From contig JANVFP010000004.1 in the NCBI GenBank assembly GCA_027919835.1, positions 62,001 to 126,000 on the forward strand: a DNA stretch of 64,000 nt, read 5' to 3'. This document shows positions 55,603-64,000 of this stretch, piece by piece. The position numbers were made by a program, and so were the translations under genes. This DNA is from Lentinula raphanica (Eukaryota; Basidiomycota; Agaricomycetes; Agaricales; Omphalotaceae). Position 1 is the first letter of the stretch. Every line of letters begins with the position of its first letter. The notes under the pieces were generated by a model. The model was not told the DNA's origin and ran no database searches. It saw nothing but the letters and a program-made list of their open reading frames with translations.

Positions 55603-56272
55603 CTCAGTGCTGCTTGAATAAACGGTGGTGTAGTAAGGTTGAGGCGCGGTGGTTTAGTTCAGGTCAAGAGACAAAAGTTATGAAGCGCCCAAACGCGAAA
55701 ATGATTTTAATTGACCAGACCGCCACGCACGTGATCCCGGTAATCCGCGATGTGTGACGCAAGCCTTGTTACATTCTTTCTTCTCCTCCGTCCTCCGGAC
55801 ATTCGATAATCGATAATCAACCACTGTGCTTCCTGAGTAGTGGACCCTCATGTCGGCCGTTTGACCTTCTTTTCGCTTATAGATCAAGCGGAAATTGAAC
55901 TCGCTGTGTCCGCAACACCATGAAGAGGCCAGCTGGAGTTTGTAGTGCGACGATTTTGTTGAAGCGAAGGGTAACAGGAAATTTTTATCCTTGATTTACT
56001 CTGCTCCAACGCAAAATAGTCGAATCATAAGCTATCACTAACATTCACTGCGATCAGCCCAATATGAAGATCATACATAACGCAAAGCTTTTTTTTCTGA
56101 AGCCGACTTCCCAGCAACAACAGCAGGAATCGTCATGCTACTCACCACGTTTTCCGTATCTTTACCCAGCCATTGACTGTGGTGAAGGCGGACTCAAATA
56201 CCTCTGGCAGTATAAAAGAATGGCGTGAAACTATAATTTTTCATCAGCACCTTCAGACTTCTAACACACGAA
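55603..56272. other. Intergenic / promoter of methyltransferase gene
   Basis: Upstream of the methyltransferase gene. A GATAAT-type direct repeat (CGATAATCGATAATC near 55803-55818) is visible. No gene beyond the possible small one. Confidence 0.45.
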
Positions 56273-57469
56273 ATGTCTACAGACGTTGAAGACGACGAAT
56301 CCGACGAAGCGCAACTCTTCGGTGACGCAGAGTGGAACGAACTCGCGGACAGTGAATTCCCGCATTTTTTCTCTGAACGTGACGGTCGGTTATACCAAGC
56401 CGAGACCGCATCCTCTCCGTATCCTCTACCAGTCGATACACCGGAGAACAAAGTATAAACTCACTCGTTCAGAAAGAAAAGTTTACTAACTACGATATCG
56501 TTCGCAGAGACACCGACGTCTCCATAATGCACTGCGTCGACTCATAGGAGCAAACTACATCGATCCCGTAGAACAAATACTGGAGGGCGCAAACAAGTTG
56601 ACGATCGACTTAGGATGTGGTACTGGACAATGGTAAAGTTTTCAAAATTGTATCGACAGTCAAAACTCATCTTGCCGACTACATACTAGGATAATGGAAA
56701 TGGCAAAAAAGTTTCCCCATGTATTCTTCATCGGTCTGGACATTGGTATGTTACGCTGTCGGTTTTTGAACGCGGCTTCAACTCCATGATCTCAGTGCCT
56801 ATCGCCACCCGGTATCCGGAAGAAAACGTTCGATTTGAACTGCACGATATTGGAGAGCGAATGAGATGGGCCGACCAGACTGTGGATTTTATCCATGCCC
56901 GATCAATCTTCATGACGGTATATCAGACATCATTTCAACAAGCCCAGTGATTATATCTTGTTCCACAGGTTCCAGACTATTCGGTCATAATTCAAGAAGC
57001 GATTCGATTGCTGAGGCCTGGGGGATTGTTCCTGTCTGGAGAATGGGGCCAATTCCCCGCTTTCCACCCCACTTTTCCTCAGGCAGTTGGACCTCCTTCT
57101 GCGCATGTACCCGGTTTGGACCGTTTCTACCGACGCCTCCAGGAGGTTCTGGCCGCTCGAGGGATTATTTCTCCTGTAGCATCCACAGTGCATGAACGAC
57201 TTGTTGCCTCTCGTGCATTCACTGATGTCCAAGAGCATATCTTCTACATGCCTATCGGCCCCTGGAGTCCGGATCCGGAAGCTCAAACCCTAGGCCTTCT
57301 TAACAGAAGAGCTCTGACGGAGCTCATGAATACAGTTCGTCCAATGTTCGTCGCTGCAGGGTTTGACGAGGCGTACCTCGAAACATTGTACAGTCAATGC
57401 TGGACCGAAATTTTCAAAGTTTCTGGATTAGTTTCTATCTACTACCTGGTAACGGCTCGTAGGAGCTGA
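56273..57469 (+). CDS. SAM-dependent methyltransferase (LaeA-like fold)
   Basis: Predicted 327 residues from exons 56273-56452, 56508-56632, 56690-56745, 56796-56917 and 56969-57469. An acidic N-terminus precedes RHRRLHNALRRLIGANYIDP. Then come motif I LTIDLGCGTGQW (SAM binding), FFIGLDI (motif II region), FELHDIGERMRWADQTVDFIHARS (motif IV/post-I) and a final IIQEAIRLLRPGG segment. This pattern is shared by the large basidiomycete group of LaeA/TAM-type methyltransferases that act on small molecules or unknown proteins. The substrate is not predictable. All introns are GT-AG, 50-60 nt. It lies divergent from the Pol lambda side and just upstream of QCR2, with no sign of co-regulation. Confidence 0.88.
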
Positions 57470-57673
57470 GCGCGTTCTTGGTCTGACTCTCAATGCTATT
57501 TATTGTACCTCAAGGCTTGTTATAATATGCGGTTAGAGTACTTGTGGACTGTGGAATAGATATGTGTTAGTTTAGTTTCCCACGCTTGTATATCCATTAT
57601 TATCCAACGGACGAACCCGGACCTTGTAACTTCACCAAATTCCTTCAAACACTAACACTTTCATCTGCCTTCC

Positions 57674-59103
57674 ATGCTCGTCGCCAGGGCATCATCGCGA
57701 ACCGTCCAGCGTGTAGCGCGTAACTTTGCTACCGTCGTCGACAGTGCTGGTGTCAAAGTTGCTGCGGTAGACACCAACCAGCCCACGACGTCCGTTACAT
57801 TTTTGGTTAAAGCTGGCAGCCGTTTCGAATCTAAACCTGGTGTCGCTCATGGGTTGAAAAACTTTGCTTTCAAGGTGCGAATGACGGATGGACTATCTCT
57901 ACTTCCAGAATCTCATCTATGATAGGGTACTGCTAAAAGGTCAGCTCTCGGGACCGTTCGCGAAAGCGAAATATATGGCGGTGTTTTGTCCGCAAGCCTG
58001 TCTCGAGAACATCTTGCTCTCACTGCCGAATTCCTCAGGGGTGACGAGTGCGTATGAAAACATAAACTTTTCCCGATTTGTTCTTCTGAGCTGGTCACCT
58101 AGAAAATATTTCGTTGATGTCCTTACCTCTTTCGTCACCTCCGCCAAATTCGCCCGCCACGAGTATAACGAATACGTCGCTCCTGTCATGCAAACTGAAG
58201 TCGGGGAGTCCAAATTCAACCCCGGCTTTCAAGCAATCGAAGCAGCTCACGCCGTCGCCTTCCACAACGGTCTGGGTTCTTCACTCTTGTCTTCTCCCCA
58301 CAATTCCATCACACATGAAGACATCCTCTCCTTTGCTCGCTCGACATTTACCCGCGACAACATCGCTGTTCTCGGTACTGGTATCGATCAAGCCACGCTC
58401 AGCACTCTAGTCGAACAGTCTCTCAGCAAAATGTCCGCGACTTCTCAAATTTCATCTCCCGCCTCTTCATATTTCGGTGGTGAAACACGCTTGCAGGCAC
58501 ATGGTGGCCCCCAGACCGTTTTCATTGGCTTCGGTAGTGCTGGTGTACCTTCTCCGGAAGTAGCGGCCCTTGCAGCTTTCCTTTCCACCACTCCTGCCGT
58601 GAAATGGTCGCAAGGAACCTCGCCTATCGCTGCTGCTCTACCCACTGGCACTGCTGTTGAGGTGGTCTATCTACCCTACTCTGACGCTTCCCTCTTTGGA
58701 CTTCTTGTCCAGGGTCCCACTGGCTCCGCGGTCAAAGAAGCCGGTAACGCTGCTGTGCAGGCACTTAAAACGGCTACCAATGGATTGAAAGGAGACGATC
58801 TGAAGAAGGCTTTAGCAAAGGCTAAGTTTGCGGCTGCATCTGCCGTCGACAGCCGGGCGGGTTTAGTGTCTGTCCTCGGCTCGAAAGTGTTGTCTGGGCA
58901 TGAGTCTTCTATTGACTCAACACTCGCGTCTTTCGATAAGGTAACAGAAAGTGGTTTTGCAAAGGTGAGTTCTGCAATTCTCTACATTTTGTTTGTTTCT
59001 CACAGATTTCTAGGCCACTTCTACCCTTCTCAAAAACAAGCCAGTGTTTGTCGCAGTCGGTGACGTGGCTACTCTCCCTTATGTTGACGACTTAGGTCTT
59101 TAG
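57674..59103 (+). CDS. QCR2: Mitochondrial cytochrome bc1 complex core protein 2
   Basis: Predicted 424 residues; exons 57674-57874, 57926-58047, 58103-58964, 59014-59103. It is a structural M16-peptidase-like subunit of respiratory complex III, on the matrix side of the inner membrane. The N-terminus is Arg/Ser-rich with no acidic residues for the first 20, fitting a mitochondrial presequence. Then PTTSVTFLVKAGSRFE, GVAHGLKNFAFKGTAKRSA, REHLALTAEFLRGDEKYFV, NIAVLGTGID, GPQTVFIGFGSAG and SRAGLVSVLGSKVLSG match the family. The zinc-binding HxxEH of active M16 peptidases is absent, as expected for core 2. The intron before KYFVDVL uses donor 58048 so that GDE reads correctly. Single copy in the window and tightly packed, 204 nt after the methyltransferase. 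Confidence 0.93.
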
Positions 59104-59682
59104 AGGATTGTCGAGTAGAAAACCGTAGCTCCTCATTCGACGCCTATATGAAAAGCCTCATTCCAACATTCATCTTTCCTGTAGAGCTACTCAAGACATC
59201 ACGGTAATATTGCGATTCCTGTCCGTTACTTGAATTCACAACAGTCGCCCTGCGTCCCATCGATGATGCGGTTGTGATATCTCCCCCTTGCCCGCATCGG
59301 ATGCTGCAAATTTGTGCATTGTAGTGAGTGTCAATTCACTCACGCATATCTGCAAGCCTCCTGTAGATCATACGGTGCTGTTGAGTCATTGCTTCCAGAG
59401 TCGCAGACTGAGCCGATTTCACGAAGGCCCTAGTAGTTGTTTGTCTGTCCCCATGTGGAATCCTTTCAACGTTGCGGAAGTTTTGAATTGAGTCTGTTCT
59501 CTATCTATTCTGGCGAAAGACAATCATCCTCTGTGGCCTTAACCAATGCATCCCGTTCTAGCACGATTACCAAAGGGTTACATTCAAGTTGACATTTAGT
59601 AGCATGCTATCATGACGCTTCATTCGCAGGACCTGGCGGGATGTAGCTATGAGTCGGGAAAGGATGCACAGGGCATATTCGC

Positions 59683-59708
59683 GAGCATGAGGAAGACTCC
59701 TCATGCTC
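59683..59708. repeat. Inverted repeat (11-bp arms, 4-nt loop)
   Basis: GAGCATGAGGA - AGAC - TCCTCATGCTC, perfectly paired arms. Lies 580 nt after the QCR2 stop and about 210 nt before the EF1B-gamma ATG. It could form a stable hairpin. Confidence 0.9.
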
Positions 59709-59782
59709 ACTAGTCTTCACCTGTTAAGAGAATGGGACGTTTGTAGATATTATTCAGAATCTTCTACCAAAGTCTGACTCGA

Positions 59783-59803
59783 GCTCATCGATAATCGATG
59801 AGC
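59783..59803. repeat. Near-perfect palindrome (10-bp arms, 1-nt centre)
   Basis: GCTCATCGAT-A-ATCGATGAGC, 118 nt before the EF1B-gamma start codon. Symmetry on both strands suggests a dimeric protein-binding site, but no matching factor is known to me. Confidence 0.85.
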
Positions 59804-59920
59804 GCTGAGCGTCTAAATATCTGCCTGCCCTAAACCCTGTCCGTGATTCTTTTGACTCCCGAAAATTTGCTGCTTTCGACATTAGCGCTTGTCATCTTCT
59901 CTCCCACCTACTTCCTCAAA

Positions 59921-61577
59921 ATGTCTGTAGGCACTCTATACACTTCTCCTGCTAAAGAAACAGGCAAACTCGTGAGTTCCATGTTATCCATCTATCAATC
60001 GGTCGCTCTAACAGGCCTCTGCGATGTAGATCAAGGCCGTCGCTGCCTTTGGTGGTGTCTCCATCAACGTGGATGCTGAATACAAGCATATGGAAAGCAA
60101 CAAAACTCCCCAGTTTCTGGCCAAGTTTCCTCATGGAAAAATACCTGCCTTTGAAAGCAAGGAAGGCTTCAAGCTTTTCGAGGGTGTTGTTATCGCCAAG
60201 TATAGTGAGTCATCACGATCCATGTTCAATCGGATGGTCCAAAAAATAGGATGAGCTATACATCTCAATCAGTTATCCCTGTCTTAATGCTCATGTCGAT
60301 GTTTTTCAATCTGACATTCAATATTGTCTACGTGGATGAATCGATGCTGATCATATATCTGCTTTCATTTTTTTCAGTTGCTTCTTTGGCTCCAAACTCT
60401 GGTCTCTTGGGTGCAAACGCGACAGATGCTGCTCTCGTTGACCAATGGACTCATCTAGTAGAGGTTGAATTTGGTCTACCAACTGACATAATTAACCAAC
60501 TGGTCAACGGCAGAATTCCTTACACAAAACCCGTGCGTTTCATTTGTTGTAAACACTCTAAAATTTTGACTCAAAATCTTTCAGATGCATAATGCTCTCC
60601 TCGATCGTCAAGAACGAACCCTCACCACCCTCAACAAACACCTGACAGAGAACACATTCCTCGTCGGGGAACGTATCACCCTCGCAGATCTCGCATTCGC
60701 CGTGTACATACAACGCGGTGCCACGATCTCCTTCGATGCTCCCCTCCGCGCCAAATTCCCCGCTGTCGTCCGTCTCCTCGAAACCATCGTCAACCAACCG
60801 CAACTTAAGGACATCTACGGAGAGACCAAATACGTCGAGAAAGGTCTCCAATTCACTCCTCCGGCCAAGGAGAAGAAGGAGAAGGAGCCCAAGCCTGCCC
60901 CGGCTCCCAAAGAAAAGAAACCGAAAGCAAAGGAGGTAGAGGAAGACGAGGAAGACGAGCCTTCTGTTCCCGCCGAACCGAAGGTGAAGAATCCTCTCGA
61001 CGATCTTCCCAAATCTTCTTTCAACCTCGAGGACTGGAAACGTGCGTATTCTAACAAGGACACACGTGGAAAGGATGGTGCGCTTGAGTGGCTTTACGAA
61101 CAGTGAGCAGCGTCAGATCTACTTCTTCCTCTGTCTGGTTTCTAAATTTCCTCGCAGCTTTGACAAGGAGGGCTTCTCTCTGTGGCGTGTGGACTTTAAA
61201 TACAACAACGAGCTTACTCAGACCTTCATGTCCTCGAACCAAATCGGCGGTTTCTTCAACCGTCTTGAGGCTTCACGAAAATACCTCTTTGGATCCATGG
61301 GTGTCCTCGGTCAGGCCAACGATTCTGTGATTTCCGGTGCTTTGATTGCCCGGGGTCAGGATATCGCCCCCGTAATCAGTGTTGCTCCGGACTGGGAGTC
61401 GTACTCTTATACCAAAATCGACCTTTCGGATCCTGCCCAGAAAGAGTTCTTCGAAGGTGCGCTCGCTTGGGATTTGAAGATCGATGGTAAGGAATGGGTA
61501 GATGGAAAGAACGTGAGTGTTCTGTGCATCCTCTTCTTATGTCTGGTCACTAACTCTGTACGATCTAGTTCAAGTAA
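59921..61577 (+). CDS. TEF3: Translation elongation factor 1B gamma subunit
   Basis: Predicted 420 residues; exons 59921-59971, 60030-60204, 60378-60532, 60585-61102, 61158-61512, 61569-61577. It is the gamma subunit of the eEF1B exchange complex that reloads eEF1A with GTP. N-terminal GST fold: VGTLYTSPAKETGKL, MESNKTPQFLAKFPHGK, then GST-C with FLVGERITLADLAFAVY. A Lys/Glu/Pro linker follows (EKKEKEPKPAPAPKE), and then the EF1G domain: NPLDDLPKSSFNLEDWKRAYS, EGFSLWRVDFKYNNEL, IGGFFNRLEASRKYLFGSM and GALIARGQDIAPVISVAPDW. The last coding exon is only 9 nt (Phe-Lys-stop). Gene symbols differ between species (TEF3/TEF4, CAM1); the symbol is family-level. Regulation may involve the palindrome upstream. 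Confidence 0.93.
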
Positions 61578-61964
61578 ATGCGTACTTATCTAAGTCGCTG
61601 TACTTTACTGTAGATCTACGTCTTGTTGTTCTTTTGTGCTTCATATATTTGCTCTGTCTAGTACTAGTAGTTCCAAGTTTTTGGTAACCAATTCGTAGAT
61701 CCTCACTCCGGGTGATTGAGGTTGTTCGACTTTGGTCGCTTTCCTGCCTTCCTGCCATAGCGAGCGCTTCAGTCCCAGCGCTTATGGCGCTTACTATCCA
61801 TCAAACCAGATCAAACCATCCGCGGAAAGTTTAAACCTTTCTTCATTCCGTCAACTCAAACTCAACAAATTAGCTTCAACGATGCGGTCCTCCGTTAATC
61901 CACATGGGCTCCAAATTCGTATATATGGCGCGCTTCTCAGACGTTTACTCATCGCGTGCAAAGG
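61578..61964. other. Intergenic / promoter of flavin monooxygenase
   Basis: Between the EF1B-gamma stop and the next start codon on the same strand. A CAAACCAGATCAAACCAT direct repeat (near 61803-61820) is visible. No gene recognised. Confidence 0.5.
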
Positions 61965-64000
61965 ATGCATTTGATTTCCCTCTTCATCTTGTTACTTTCG
62001 TCAACAGCTAGTGCATTTCATCAACATCCTCTCCGCTATGAGATCCCATATAGCAATGCTGACTCCAACAACGAGAGGCCTTCCGAATCATACCAATTCA
62101 AATGGCCAATCCGCAAAGTAGCAATAATCGGAGCAGGAGCAGGGTATGGCTGCGTTCATGTTGACAATCCATGTTGACAATTCATGGACTGACTTTTTTA
62201 ACTCTTCATTTGCAGCGGCCTCGTCACCTATCGAGAATTTTCCCGTATGGGCTACCAAGTCCGAATGTTCGAACGAGATTCCGTACCCGGAGGAAACTGG
62301 CATTACACAGACGAGGTCCCTTTGAACGCGCCTGTCCCAAACATAGACCCTTCTGAAGCAGATTTTCGACCTCACCTTCCACCAGCACATGTGGATCTAC
62401 CTTATGAAGAAGAATTTGTTGAGCTAGAGCCTAGTGCGGTGTCAGAAGCGAGACGGGCACATAGAGCTCCGAAGCCAATTTGGCATTCGTTGACTTCGAC
62501 TGCGCCCAAGGTAGGACTCGTTGTTGAATACTTCAATTGCAGCGAGGTTAACAGATACTATCCTTTCGAAATGATAGCAAAATCAAGAGGTGAGCCGTCG
62601 TGTCCATTTCGACAACTCCGTTTGGGTCTTATTTGAAGCTGATTCAACTCGTAGCTCAGAGAACTACCTTGGCCAAGTCATACGCCACTAAGTACATCCA
62701 TTCTTCATAATCTATCTAGTTTTCACTCATGTTAAACGAACACTAGCACTGACTCAAAACCACCTCCAACGTTACGTCCGCACATTTGCATCCCTTCACG
62801 AAATCAACAGCAACGACGACAACCCGAATGTTTCATACAACACACGCGTCGAACGCGTTGAAAAGCGCTACGACTTGGATGGTAAAGAAGCTGGATGGTC
62901 TCTCACCCTGAGAAAATTCATCGAAACCGGGCCAAACGCTTACAAGATCCAATGGTGGAAGGAGGTTCGCTGTGTTCGCTGTATTATTCCATATCTGTGA
63001 TCACTCTTCTCACTTCTCTTAATTGAATCAATAATCATCAAACAGGACTTCGACGCAATCATCGTCGCCTCGGGACGATTCTCCGCACCCAACCTTCCTC
63101 GTATTCCAGGCCTCGCCCAGTGGGCACAGCTCTATCCACATCTGATCACTCATTCTCGCCAGTATCGCCGTCCGGAAGAATTCGCCAACCAAACAGTACT
63201 AGTCGTAGGTGGTTCCGTGAGCGGGACAGAGATCGCCGAGGATATCAGTGGAAACGCGAAAAAAGTGTTTTTGAGTGTTCGACCACACGAAGGTTATAGT
63301 GTTCGTCCTGAACGTAATGATGCTTGCTGTACTGATGATCCTTTGAATTCTCTAGACTCTGTGTTCCGCGAGACAAGAAACATGTACCTTTCCCGAGTGC
63401 CAAGGAATGTTTCTATCGTACCGGAAATCAGATTCTTCCATCCGCTAGGACCCACTTCACCCACTGACTCGAGCCCAAGGATCCAGTCAGGAGAAATCGA
63501 GTTGATGAATGGCACTGTAGGTTGTTTAACATGACAACCTTCCATCGCTCACTTGCAGAATCTGAATAACCGCATCGCTTTCGTAGATACTGCGAGGGTT
63601 CGATAGGATTATTTTTGCTACTGGTGAGCCAAGCCAACCCTTGATATCACCGTTTTCTGATAATCGGATTGAATTGTCTCCAGGTTTTCGATACGCATTC
63701 CCCTTCCTCCCACAATACCACAACGCCTCTCTTCGCCCTAACGAAACGATACCGATTAGTGACAGACGACTACAACCACTTGTCACTGACGGAACACACA
63801 TCCGAAGTCTCCACTTAGACTTATTCTATATCGAAGAACCCACTATAGGATTCATCAATAGTGAGTCCCATCATCTGACTTACACTGGTCAATCCCTGCT
63901 TATTTCCTGTTCATGAACTTCCGCAGTGAACCTCGGAATCGAGTCATTCATGTACTCCGAGTTCGCTGCATCCGCGATTGCTAAGGTCTGGAAGGGCGAA
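61965..64000 (+). CDS. Flavin-containing monooxygenase-like, 3' end beyond window
   Basis: Partial gene, about 485 residues in the window; exons 61965-62143, 62216-62510, 62555-62589, 62660-62691, 62747-62964, 63046-63292, 63356-63516, 63587-63623, 63684-63860, 63927->64000. The ATG at 61965 is chosen because the frame's earlier start is only GTG; it gives a hydrophobic leader (LISLFILLLSSTASA), so a secreted or ER protein. FAD-binding Rossmann motif KVAIIGAGAGGLVTYREF; FERDSVPGGNWHYTD; ITHSRQYRRPEEF region; NADPH-binding VLVVGGSVSGTEIAEDI; DRIIFATGF near the end. These are the FMO class B signatures; they oxidise N- or S-containing compounds in most relatives. Introns are small; exons 62660-62691 (32 nt) and 63587-63623 (37 nt) hold the frame. 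Whether the C-terminus is intact cannot be seen. Confidence 0.88.

Larger units (their letters stand above)
59104..59920. other. Intergenic / promoter of EF1B-gamma gene with inverted repeats
   Basis: Non-coding between QCR2 and EF1B-gamma. The short frame at 59288-59491 has no support. Two inverted repeats are listed separately. A CTCCCACCTACTTCCTC stretch lies directly before the start codon and may act as the 5' leader. Confidence 0.5.

Noticed and set aside
1..64000. CRISPR arrays, insertion sequences, prophage or integron-like structures
   Set aside because: No regularly spaced repeats, transposase-like frames with terminal repeats or bacterial gene organisation were seen; the gene structure is eukaryotic throughout.

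Overview
The window is nuclear DNA from a filamentous basidiomycete, most likely a mushroom-forming agaricomycete. Nearly every gene is cut by short introns of about 45-75 nt, and the tRNA genes are intron-bearing. The gene set also fits: a FunK1-type kinase, a DUF6533-type seven-helix membrane protein, a velvet regulator, NST1, tandem cytochromes P450 and a CE16-like esterase. No bacterial operons, CRISPR arrays or viral genes were seen. All exon structures were rebuilt by eye from splice signals, reading phase and family patterns; no alignment was run.

Layout. 0-12.6 kb: 3' part of an MFS transporter, an intron-bearing tRNA-Ser, the stress protein NST1, a GNAT-type acetyltransferase and a long velvet-domain regulator. 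12.6-24.8 kb: gene-poor stretches between a Kre9/Knh1-type GPI protein, a tungstate-binding (TupA)-like protein, a CE16/SGNH esterase, a Ser/Thr-rich surface protein and a small unknown secreted protein. 24.9-42.4 kb: a repeat-built region. A roughly 5 kb unit holding a P450 gene and the 3' end of an RPAP3-like gene is present twice, followed by a FunK1 kinase and then a decayed third RPAP3 copy joined to a fragment of the neighbouring chitinase gene. 43.7-46.6 kb: tRNA-Gly and a chitinase (GH18) fused to an N-terminal PX lipid-binding domain. 47.8-64 kb: a bZIP factor, a seven-helix membrane protein, DNA polymerase lambda, a methyltransferase, mitochondrial core protein 2 (QCR2), elongation factor 1B-gamma and the start of a flavin monooxygenase running off the end.

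Points that stand out: the PX-GH18 fusion with its catalytic motif in a 17-nt exon; six non-canonical GC-AG introns in six functional-looking genes; mosaic gene fragments around 41-42 kb; a reading-frame break in the only full RPAP3 copy; and a bZIP basic region with Cys where Asn is normally invariant. Housekeeping genes (QCR2, EF1B-gamma, Pol lambda, NST1) sit beside lineage-specific ones, and there is no sign of a co-regulated biosynthetic cluster apart from the P450 pair.
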